Source: an uncultured Bacteroides sp.
GTDB lineage: Bacteria; Bacteroidota; Bacteroidia; Bacteroidales; Bacteroidaceae
DNA length: 6,497 nucleotides
Assembly (NCBI GenBank): GCA_900755095.1
Contig: CAAEFE010000094.1
Location: 1-6,497, forward strand
Direction: 5' to 3'
Shown here: positions 1 through 5,691 of the stretch, piece after piece
How the letters are laid out: the number at the start of each line of letters is the position of its first letter
Position numbering within the stretch: position 1 is the first letter of the stretch
The notes under the pieces: model-generated
What the model was told of the DNA's origin: nothing
The model's input: the letters and a program-made list of their open reading frames with translations, nothing else
The model's database searches: none
Program-made: the position numbers and the translations under genes

Positions 1-38
1 CAAACCGTTTTTTGGGGGGAATGCTTAAAGATACAAAA

Positions 39-71
39 AAGGCAACTAACTCGCAATGAATTAGTTGCCTT
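39..71. terminator. Distal hairpin, possible bidirectional terminator
   Basis: An 11-bp perfect stem (39-49 with 61-71, core GGCAACTAA/TTAGTTGCC) closes an 11-base loop. Read on the minus strand it is followed by a run of seven T (A-run at 34-40), as in a rho-independent terminator. Read on the plus strand it is followed by T-rich but interrupted sequence. It could be a back-up terminator for the minus-strand operon, or serve a convergent gene lying left of the window. Confidence 0.7.
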
Positions 72-82
72 AAATTTTATTA

Positions 83-102
83 TTTTAGGAATATCCCTAA
101 AA
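83..102. repeat. Short inverted repeat between two terminator hairpins
   Basis: A 7-bp inverted repeat (TTTTAGG at 83-89, CCTAAAA at 96-102) with a 6-base loop. Its right arm lies in the A-run that supplies the U-tract of the terminator at 106-137. On the minus-strand RNA it could form only after that terminator is read through. It is AT-rich and weak, and may be incidental. Confidence 0.4.
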
Positions 103-137
103 AAAAGGAGGAGCTAAGATCACTCTCCACTCCTCCT
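99..137 (-). terminator. Rho-independent terminator of the exbB-TPR operon
   Basis: On the minus strand, 27 bases past the TPR-gene stop codon, an 8-bp GC-rich stem AGGAGGAG/CTCCTCCT (130-137 with 106-113) with a 16-base loop is followed directly by eight T residues (A-run 99-106). This is a textbook intrinsic terminator, and its position fits the end of the operon. Confidence 0.9.
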
Positions 138-146
138 GTCACGACA

Positions 147-160
147 AACAACTAAAATTA
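147..160 (+). repeat. Inverted copy of the AACTAAAATTA leader motif
   Basis: AACAACTAAAATTA on the plus strand matches 13 of 14 bases of the element found before the exbB and TPR start codons, but it points the other way and sits just past the TPR stop codon. No plus-strand gene follows it, so it may be chance in AT-rich DNA. Confidence 0.3.
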
Positions 161-164
161 TTCA

Positions 165-1631
165 CTATTTGATGCCATCCAATGCCCTTTTAGCAGTAGC
201 ATTAGTGGAGTCTATAGCCAGAATTTTGCTCCAATACTCCTTAGATTTTTCTTTATTCGCCATTGCTTCCGCTTTCAGTGCCGGATTTTCAATAGCCAAC
301 AAGTAGTAATATCCAAGATAACTGTAGCACTCAATCAAAGCTGAATTGTAATGAGGATCATTCTTGCTTTCCAGCAGGGTGGCTACCTCCTCATAGAAAG
401 GCTTCGCCAGTCCAAGAGTCGTTTCGGGGTCCAGTGCGGAATTGGCACGTGCCCTCCAAAAATTACCCAGGTAGCTGTCCGGTGCTGCTTCTGCGATGGA
501 ATGGAAAACAGAATCAGCGGCCATCAAAGCCTGCTTGCGCTCTTCAGCATTGATTGTCAGCGAATCAGTCTGCGTACCTGCACCATAATAAAGTCTGCCA
601 AACTGGAATTGTAAATCCGGAGTCTGATGTTCCTTATCAAGAGATGCATAATATTTTTGGTATGCACTGATTGCTTTTTTATAATCATTCTTCTGTTCAT
701 AGGCAGAAGAGATATTTTTGTATAAGTCCGTCTTTGTCGGATCTAATTGTATGGCTTTCTCATATTGCTCTACAGCTTCATCATATTTTTTCAGAGCTTC
801 GAGCAAATGCCCGTAATACATGTAATCAAGGTATGAATAATCAGCTTTGTCCGATTCGGTAAAGAAAGCATCCGCTGCTTTTATTGCTTCATCAAAGCGC
901 TTCAGGTCTGTATAATTATACATTGCCAGGCGATTGAACGCCGCGTGACGCGCATTCTTTTTCAATCCCATATTCGCCACTTCAAGTGACTTCTCGAAAT
1001 CATGGTTCAGGAAGAGGGCAAATGCATATTTCACCAGATCCTCTTCTGTCGCTGTCGGTCCCATCGCAAAACGCGAATAAGCTTCGGCAGCTTTACTAAA
1101 ATCATTCTTCAAATAATAGATTTCGGCAAGTTTCTTATCTACGGCTGTGTTGGACGGTTCCCGGGTTTTCAGCTGTTCCAGCTTTTCAATGGCCAGAGCA
1201 GCATTGGCTGATTTATAAATATCCGCATATCTCAGATATGCTTCTGTGCAACTCGGATCGAAATAGATAGCTTCTTCATATTTCTGAGATGCAAGACCGG
1301 CGTTTTTCTGCTCAAAGGCGATGTCTCCCTCCAGTACGGAAGCAAGAGCCGATTTGCCATTCACTTTTTTGGCTAGAGCAGCATACTCCTGTGCTTCCGG
1401 AAGTTTTCCGGCTTTCAGATATACCTCGCCGATAGCCACCAGAAGTTCCACATTCTTTTTATTCTTTCCTTTTATCAACTGTTCAGCTTCCTCATTGGCC
1501 TGAGCCGGATTGGTCTGAATGGTTTCTTTCAATTTTGCAACTCCTGCCTGCCATTCGGCATCAGATGATTGCGCATAGAGCGACCCAACTGCTATAAACG
1601 CTCCAGCTAAAAACATTTGTACTCTTTTCAT
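165..1631 (-). CDS. Periplasmic tetratricopeptide-repeat protein (operon's last gene)
   Basis: A 488-residue exported TPR protein. Residues 1-20 form a Sec signal peptide (basic MKR, hydrophobic core, likely cleavage after SLYA before QSS). There is no lipobox Cys. The rest is helical with repeated TPR signatures, clearest at about 60-92, 94-127, 162-190, 267-298 (YDEAVEQYEKAIQLDP) and 301-333 (YKKAISAYQKYYA), with more degenerate copies at 128-160, 197-260 and 427-476. TPR superhelices bind peptides or assemble complexes, so a periplasmic or outer-membrane-facing scaffold is likely; no catalytic motif is visible. It starts 21 bases after the pstS-like stop codon and is the last gene before the terminator, so it is probably co-transcribed with exbB-tonB. 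The ATG is favoured because it puts the signal peptide at the very N terminus. No Shine-Dalgarno is seen; the leader is AT-rich. The partner is unknown, and a role with the TonB motor is inferred from context only. Confidence 0.93.
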   Translation of the reverse strand: MKRVQMFLAGAFIAVGSLYAQSSDAEWQAGVAKLKETIQTNPAQANEEAEQLIKGKNKKNVELLVAIGEVYLKAGKLPEAQEYAALAKKVNGKSALASVLEGDIAFEQKNAGLASQKYEEAIYFDPSCTEAYLRYADIYKSANAALAIEKLEQLKTREPSNTAVDKKLAEIYYLKNDFSKAAEAYSRFAMGPTATEEDLVKYAFALFLNHDFEKSLEVANMGLKKNARHAAFNRLAMYNYTDLKRFDEAIKAADAFFTESDKADYSYLDYMYYGHLLEALKKYDEAVEQYEKAIQLDPTKTDLYKNISSAYEQKNDYKKAISAYQKYYASLDKEHQTPDLQFQFGRLYYGAGTQTDSLTINAEERKQALMAADSVFHSIAEAAPDSYLGNFWRARANSALDPETTLGLAKPFYEEVATLLESKNDPHYNSALIECYSYLGYYYLLAIENPALKAEAMANKEKSKEYWSKILAIDSTNATAKRALDGIK

Positions 1632-1640
1632 GATAGTCTC

Positions 1641-1654
1641 TAATTTTAGTTATT
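1641..1654 (-). promoter_or_regulatory. AACTAAAATTA leader motif before the TPR gene
   Basis: The minus-strand 14-mer AATAACTAAAATTA is identical to the one upstream of exbB (5563-5576). It overlaps the stop codon of the pstS-like gene and ends 9 bases before the TPR start codon. It may be an AT-rich translation-initiation element of the kind that replaces Shine-Dalgarno sites in Bacteroidetes. A function is inferred only from its recurrence. Confidence 0.35.
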
Positions 1655-2597
1655 ATTCGTCTTTCACATGGACAATACGCACTGGCTGAGTAGCCGGAAC
1701 AAGTCCAGATTTTAATATAATCCGCTGCCCTTTGTCGGATGTCATAAAAGAAGCGAATCCCCAAGGCAGCGCACTGCGAGGATCATTCAGTAATGCGTAA
1801 ATGGGTCGTGCCAATGGATAGTTACCATAATACAGGTAAGCCTGATAAGGCTTATAACTGTTAGCAGGAGTAGCTACATCCTCCGCACTCACTGCCATTA
1901 CTCTGATTTCCTCGGTGAAAGAAAGGTTGGTGGTGTCGCTGCGGTTGCCCAGCCAGTTCACACCAATGACTCCCATTGCTCCGGGGTTCTCTGCTACATA
2001 CTTTATCACCTGCTGATTGGTCTTCAAGGCACTGACATTGTCAGTAGCCAGTGGTTTTCCACCACAGATAGAATCCATTGTATAGCGTACGGTGCTGGAG
2101 TTTTTATTATCGAACACCACCTGAATACTCTTCAGGCGGGAGTTCGGATTTATATCCTTCCAGTCTTTCGCCTCACCAGTGAGGATGCGGCTGAAATCCC
2201 GTACGGTCAACAAAGAATCCGGATTGTCCCGGTTGACGATTAATGCCAGACCATCTGTAGCCAGCTTAATCTCGCGGGGAAAGAACTTGCGGCTGTGAAA
2301 GGAATTCATTTCTTCCTCAGTCAATGTCCGGGTTGCAATAGCCAACCGGACACTGTCTTTCAGAAGTAAATTAATAGCCTCGACTTCCGTCGTGTAGCGA
2401 GGGACAATTCCGGCCAAAGGATACAGACTTTCAAACACATCTATCTCTTCCTGTATAATAGGCTCAAAACTTTCATCCGCCGCAATAGATATCACCCCAG
2501 ACGAATACGTATCCGTCGGTCCATCCGATTTGGAACGGCAAGCACTCAACACCGCCAACAAAACGATTCCTACCAGCCAAAATTGTCTCTTCATCAT
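1653..2597 (-). CDS. PstS-like periplasmic-binding lipoprotein
   Basis: A 314-residue lipoprotein of the PstS-like periplasmic-binding-protein family (PBP_like type). A lipoprotein signal peptide ends in the lipobox LSAC (Cys20), so the protein should be membrane-anchored on the periplasmic side. Family landmarks follow: an N-terminal strand and helix, ISIAADESFEPII (36-48); LAIATRTLTEEEM (85-97), matching the 'SSRPLTxEE' region; LATDGLALIVNRDNP (112-126); LTGEAKDWKDIN (139-150); an anion-loop equivalent NSSTVRYTMD (166-175); GAMGVIGVNWL (207-217); and YPLARPIYALL (260-270). Compared with E. coli PstS, from memory, the RxDGSGT loop reads DNKNSST (163-169), so the usual Arg and Asp are Asp163 and Lys165. 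Ligand specificity is therefore uncertain. The start codon is one base after the tonB stop (TAAGATGATG), which suggests translational coupling. No pstC, pstA, pstB or phoU lies here. Calling it a phosphate importer would be unsafe; a sensor or binding role tied to the TonB complex is inferred. Confidence 0.93.
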   Translation of the reverse strand: MMKRQFWLVGIVLLAVLSACRSKSDGPTDTYSSGVISIAADESFEPIIQEEIDVFESLYPLAGIVPRYTTEVEAINLLLKDSVRLAIATRTLTEEEMNSFHSRKFFPREIKLATDGLALIVNRDNPDSLLTVRDFSRILTGEAKDWKDINPNSRLKSIQVVFDNKNSSTVRYTMDSICGGKPLATDNVSALKTNQQVIKYVAENPGAMGVIGVNWLGNRSDTTNLSFTEEIRVMAVSAEDVATPANSYKPYQAYLYYGNYPLARPIYALLNDPRSALPWGFASFMTSDKGQRIILKSGLVPATQPVRIVHVKDE

Positions 2598-2598
2598 C

Positions 2599-3411
2599 TT
2601 ACTGTAATCTAAACATTACCGGAACGGTGAATTTCACACGTACCGCCTTACCATTTTGTTTACCAGGAATCCATTTCGGCATACTTTGTACCACACGCAC
2701 GGCTTCTTTATCCAAGTAAGGGTCTACACCACGAGCTACGTGCACATCGGTGATAGTACCGTCACGCTCTACCACAAACTGGATAATAACGCGACCTTGT
2801 GTTCCATTCTCCTGTGCAATTGTCGGATACTTGATATTTTTTCCAAGGTATGACATCAGTTCCTGCTGTCCACCGGGGAAGGTCGGCATCTGCTCTACCA
2901 TATCAAATACTTTTTCCGGTTCTGCAGCCTGTGTCACCACTTGCTTCAGGTCAGCAATATCGGCTCCGTTGGCTTCGTCATTACCTTTTACGTCGGCAAT
3001 GGAGATTGCCACTTTGGTAGAAGTCAATTCTTCCTGACTCTTGATCTCATCGTCTTCGTGCACCTCTTCATCTTTCTTGATGACAGGGGCAGTAAACTTA
3101 ATAGAACTCTTCAATGCAGGAGGGGGAGGTGCAACCGGTTCTACCCGTTTCATCTCTTCCTGTTTGATTTCCGGTTCTGCCAATTTCGACAAAGTTGTTA
3201 CCTCTGTCATTACTTCCTTTTGCTCCGGGGTTGCCAACTTAAGCAGCGTAGGGATAGTAAATCCAACGATTGCTATCGCCACCACAATCAGCATTGCAAT
3301 AGTATGCCGTCTGGGTGAATTGGCACGCATTCTATATGCGCCGTACGCTTGATTCTTGCCTTCAAAAATCAGCTGACACCATTCCGAAGAAGCTAAATCT
3401 AATTTTGCCAT
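2599..3411 (-). CDS. tonB: TonB energy transducer
   Basis: A 270-residue TonB carrying force from the ExbB/ExbD motor to the TonB boxes of outer-membrane transporters. Domains in order: a cytoplasmic N-terminal segment of about 36 residues with the KNQAYGAYRMR motif (19-29) typical of Bacteroidetes TonBs; one membrane helix (about 37-58); a charged and Pro-containing periplasmic linker (about 60-165, with EPVAPPPP at 91-98 and an acidic stretch at 114-128); and a C-terminal TonB domain (about 173-270). That domain shows FPGG (178-181), the conserved YP (195-196), GRVIIQFVVERDGTI (206-220), MPKWIPGKQNG (244-254) and a closing VPVMFRL. E. coli TonB has only a very short cytoplasmic tail, so the N-terminal extension is a lineage difference. 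The gene lies 26 bases after the second exbD, with a weak purine-rich leader (AAAGAAAG) before the ATG. Which receptors it serves cannot be read from this window. Confidence 0.96.
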   Translation of the reverse strand: MAKLDLASSEWCQLIFEGKNQAYGAYRMRANSPRRHTIAMLIVVAIAIVGFTIPTLLKLATPEQKEVMTEVTTLSKLAEPEIKQEEMKRVEPVAPPPPALKSSIKFTAPVIKKDEEVHEDDEIKSQEELTSTKVAISIADVKGNDEANGADIADLKQVVTQAAEPEKVFDMVEQMPTFPGGQQELMSYLGKNIKYPTIAQENGTQGRVIIQFVVERDGTITDVHVARGVDPYLDKEAVRVVQSMPKWIPGKQNGKAVRVKFTVPVMFRLQ

Positions 3412-3437
3412 TTTACTTTCTTTTTTTAGGTGTTACA

Positions 3438-4091
3438 TCATTTATCGGCCAAGTTCTGTGACAGTTCTCCCTTAGCATCATAATTCTTAATCAGGAACTC
3501 ATCAGCTTCGGCAATATCCGTTATCACATATTTACCTATATTACATATCTGCATCTCGTCCAATGCATCAATCAGATTCATATAAGAAGCATCATCCGTC
3601 GCCTTGATAATGACGGTCGGCGTATTTTTTCCGCTTTTTATTTCGGAAACCTTCTTTTTGTATTCGTCATCTGTTATCTTCAGATCGAACTTCTGTTGTT
3701 TCAAAGCTCTTACCTGATTGACAGCTGCAGCATTTTTCTGAAGAAGTACGGCACGTAACCCGCTTGCCCCGTAACTAGTCTCTTTCAATGAGGTGTAATC
3801 CTTGTAGTTAGGCTCTCCCTCATAGTAATAGAGCTTGTTATCGGCTCCCAGCAATAATGTAATTGCCTGAGAGGCTTTCACCATACTCTTTTGTTGTTCA
3901 GTTATATCCTTGTCATTGCTCGGCATGCTTATTTCCATCGTCTGAGGCTTGCTCAGCGTGGTACAAAGCATAAAGAAAGTAATCAGCAACATGTTCATAT
4001 CCACCATCGGGGTAAAGTCTACCCGGACAGTCATTTTCTTCTGCTTGCCTTTTCCTCTTTTTCCGCTGCTCTCTTGTACTTCAGCACTCAT
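3438..4091 (-). CDS. exbD: ExbD/TolR-family proton-channel subunit (second copy)
   Basis: A 217-residue biopolymer-transport ExbD/TolR protein. A basic cytoplasmic N terminus (KRGKGKQKK, 11-19) leads into the signature DFTPMVDMNMLLITFFM (25-41), whose Asp31 aligns with the proton-carrying Asp25 of E. coli ExbD. One helix (about 29-47) is followed by a periplasmic domain ending in VIIKATDDASYMNLIDALDEM (160-180), the counterpart of the usual 'ADxxxxYxxxxxxMD' region. The protein is about 75 residues longer than E. coli ExbD (141 aa). The extra length is between the helix and the C-terminal fold (about 85-155, with a Lys-rich segment around 130-153) and in a short C-terminal tail. It sits 15 bases after the first exbD and has an unusually good Shine-Dalgarno. 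It probably pairs with the other ExbD inside the ExbB pore. TolR is the alternative family label, but the adjacent tonB favours ExbD. Confidence 0.95.
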   Translation of the reverse strand: MSAEVQESSGKRGKGKQKKMTVRVDFTPMVDMNMLLITFFMLCTTLSKPQTMEISMPSNDKDITEQQKSMVKASQAITLLLGADNKLYYYEGEPNYKDYTSLKETSYGASGLRAVLLQKNAAAVNQVRALKQQKFDLKITDDEYKKKVSEIKSGKNTPTVIIKATDDASYMNLIDALDEMQICNIGKYVITDIAEADEFLIKNYDAKGELSQNLADK

Positions 4092-4097
4092 TGTCTT

Positions 4098-4104
4098 TCC
4101 TCCC
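4098..4104 (-). promoter_or_regulatory. Canonical Shine-Dalgarno of the second exbD
   Basis: GGGAGGA on the minus strand lies 6 bases before the ATG at 4091 and just after the stop codon of the preceding exbD. It is the only strong Shine-Dalgarno site I see in the window. It supports the chosen start and suggests the second exbD is translated independently of the first. Confidence 0.75.
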
Positions 4105-4106
4105 TT

Positions 4107-4712
4107 TTAATTTTCAGATTCTGCTTTGAGAGAAGTAATCAGATTATACCGATTTTCCCGCAAATCCTGAAGTGAGTTCATTACGTTCTTTATCACTGAG
4201 TATGGAGTTGAAGCGTCCGCTTTAATAGCAATTCGCAGATCAGCATTGGCGGCACGTGCATTACGCACCCACGACTTGAACTGATTATCGGTACTATCAC
4301 AAGGAATTCCTTCATTCTTCAGAATTTTGTCCCGTTGATCTTCCGGGAGGTCAAGGAATTTCTGCATACTTCTGATAGGCACTCCAAACGTAGAAGCCAC
4401 TGTGAACCTCTTTGCCTGTTCCGGAGTGAACTTGATGCCATACTCTTCACCCATACTCTCCAAGACAGCCTGCATATCCTGCTGCTTGTCGAGACTCATA
4501 AATATTTTTCCTTCCTGGTCAACCAGAATCTGGAGTACATCTGTCTCCGGAATCTTGATTTCCGATACGGAGGCTGGAGTGGTAACCTGCACCGGCTCCT
4601 TCTTCACAAATGTTGATGTCAACATAAAGAAAGTCAGAAGCAATACAGTTACGTCACTCATAGCGGTCATATCTATGAACGTATCTTTCTTTTTAATTTT
4701 CGCTCTACCCAT
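4107..4712 (-). CDS. exbD: ExbD/TolR-family proton-channel subunit (first copy)
   Basis: A 201-residue ExbD/TolR protein, clearly diverged from its neighbour. A short basic N terminus (RAKIKKKDTF) precedes the signature DMTAMSDVTVLLLTFFML (14-31), with Asp20 in the place of the protonated Asp of E. coli ExbD. The usual Pro of the 'TPxxD' motif is Ala17 here. One helix (about 18-36) is followed by a periplasmic region with a nucleus typical of ExbD: a strand (VLQILVDQEGKIFM, 59-72) and the C-terminal IKADASTPYSVIKNVMNSLQ (163-182). Between them is a charged helical insert (about 76-150) absent from the 141-residue E. coli protein. It is 29 bases after exbB. No Shine-Dalgarno is seen (leader TTTAAAATCTATTAATC). 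It should act with ExbB and the second ExbD to convert the proton gradient into motion for TonB. Confidence 0.95.
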   Translation of the reverse strand: MGRAKIKKKDTFIDMTAMSDVTVLLLTFFMLTSTFVKKEPVQVTTPASVSEIKIPETDVLQILVDQEGKIFMSLDKQQDMQAVLESMGEEYGIKFTPEQAKRFTVASTFGVPIRSMQKFLDLPEDQRDKILKNEGIPCDSTDNQFKSWVRNARAANADLRIAIKADASTPYSVIKNVMNSLQDLRENRYNLITSLKAESEN

Positions 4713-4741
4713 GATTAATAGATTTTAAAGGGTTCGCCAAA

Positions 4742-5539
4742 TTAATGAGTAGCTGCAAAAGTCTGCACGATAGAGAATCCGACTTCGTCGAGTCCGTAAG
4801 TCAATTTGTCAATTTTGTTAGTGAAGTAGTTGTAAGAAATAACAGCCAGCGCACCTGTCAAGATACCGAAAGCCGTATTGATCAAGGCTTCAGAGATACC
4901 TTGTGACAAAGCCATAGAGTCGGCACCACCACCGGCGGACAATGCGGCAAATGAACGGATCATACCGATTACAGTACCGAGCAATCCCATCAATGTACCT
5001 AAAGTAGTAATTGTAGCGATAATCGGAAGATTCTGCTGCATCATAGGCATTTCCAGAGCAGTTGCTTCTTCCAGTTCTTTCTGGATAGCCAGCAGCTTTT
5101 GTTCTTTAGGCAAAGCAGTGTTCTTTTCCATTTCTTCATACTTGCGCAAAGTAGCAGTAACTACATTGGCAACAGAACCGCGTTGTTTGTCACAAATCTC
5201 TTGTGCTTTCTTAAGGTCACCGGCAGCCAGAGCTTCTTTGATGTTAGCTACAAATTTAGCCAACGAGCCTTTACCGAAAGCAGAACGAAGAGCAAAAAAG
5301 CGTTCAATACTCAAAGCGAGTACAGTTAACAACAGTGTCTGAATAACAGGCACAATCACACCACCTTTGTAAATGGTACCCAACATGTTCAATGGATGGT
5401 TGTTAGGGTCATTGTTCATAAAGTTAGACGGATTTCCCAACAGGAACTGAAAAATACACACTGCTACAATGAAACAGCAGATGATTACGATACCGGCATT
5501 CTTTATACCTACAATCTGAGACTTTTTAGTAGTTTCCAT
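4742..5539 (-). CDS. exbB: ExbB/TolQ/MotA-family proton-channel subunit
   Basis: A 265-residue MotA/TolQ/ExbB-family protein that forms the pentameric inner-membrane channel around ExbD. Predicted helices are at about 14-34, 59-79, 170-197 and 214-238. The last three match the three helices of E. coli ExbB, and the first is an extra N-terminal helix that would place the N terminus in the cytoplasm. A charged cytoplasmic domain (about 80-168, including ALAAGDLKKAQEICDKQRGSVANV) lies between helices two and three. Family hallmarks are LGTLMGLLGTVIGMIRSF (180-197), with Thr189 at the position of E. coli Thr148, and GISEALINTAFGIL (214-227), with Thr222 at the position of Thr181. These line the proton path. 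It is the first gene of the exbB-exbD-exbD-tonB-pstS-like-TPR run. Its leader is AT-rich with no Shine-Dalgarno. TolQ is the alternative assignment, but the nearby tonB makes ExbB the better call. Confidence 0.96.
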   Translation of the reverse strand: METTKKSQIVGIKNAGIVIICCFIVAVCIFQFLLGNPSNFMNNDPNNHPLNMLGTIYKGGVIVPVIQTLLLTVLALSIERFFALRSAFGKGSLAKFVANIKEALAAGDLKKAQEICDKQRGSVANVVTATLRKYEEMEKNTALPKEQKLLAIQKELEEATALEMPMMQQNLPIIATITTLGTLMGLLGTVIGMIRSFAALSAGGGADSMALSQGISEALINTAFGILTGALAVISYNYFTNKIDKLTYGLDEVGFSIVQTFAATH

Positions 5540-5562
5540 AATAAGTTTTTTTGTTAAGATAT

Positions 5563-5576
5563 TAATTTTAGTTATT
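5563..5576 (-). promoter_or_regulatory. AACTAAAATTA leader motif before exbB
   Basis: The minus-strand 14-mer AATAACTAAAATTA, 23 bases before the exbB start codon, is identical to the copy before the TPR gene. Its distance to the start differs between copies, which argues against a fixed ribosome-binding geometry. Confidence 0.35.
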
Positions 5577-5615
5577 TAGAAAATTTTCAAATGATTAGAT
5601 ACACTGCGCTATAGA

Positions 5616-5660
5616 CCCTGTGACTTTTCAAGAATGAAAGTCACACAGCTTCATACAGGG
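5616..5660. repeat. Compound hairpin between the small gene and exbB
   Basis: A 9-bp perfect inverted repeat (TGTGACTTT at 5619-5627, AAAGTCACA at 5637-5645) with a 9-base loop sits inside an outer repeat CCCTGT (5616-5621)/ACAGGG (5655-5660). The arms share bases, so the outer stem forms only if one or two inner pairs open, leaving a bulge of about 12 bases. No T-run follows on the minus strand, so it is not a standard terminator. It could be a factor-assisted terminator, an RNA processing site, or a leader structure controlling exbB. Confidence 0.65.
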
Positions 5661-5691
5661 TACGAAAAAGTAAATAAGATGGGATAAGTAA

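Noticed and set aside
1561..1764. Minus-strand frame of 67 codons spanning the pstS-like/TPR junction
   Set aside because: It overlaps the ends of two well-supported genes in another frame and has no plausible product.
1653..2597. Complete phosphate ABC importer locus
   Set aside because: Only a PstS-like binding protein is present; no permease, ATPase or PhoU gene is found in the window.
2941..3318. Plus-strand open frame of 125 codons opposite tonB
   Set aside because: It is fully antisense to a clear tonB, is rich in Cys, His and Phe, and shows no family features.
4878..5342. Plus-strand open frame of 154 codons opposite exbB
   Set aside because: It lies wholly inside exbB on the other strand, has no recognisable domain or leader, and its Ser/Ala-rich composition is what antisense of a coding frame gives.
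2599..5539. Tol-Pal system (TolQ-TolR-TolA)
   Set aside because: The ExbB and ExbD families overlap with TolQ and TolR, but the partner gene has a clear TonB C-terminal domain with the YP motif, and no tolB or pal is present.
5616..5660. Intrinsic terminator of the small secreted gene
   Set aside because: The stem is strong, but no U-tract follows it on the minus strand (TCTATAGCGC), so a standard rho-independent terminator is not supported.
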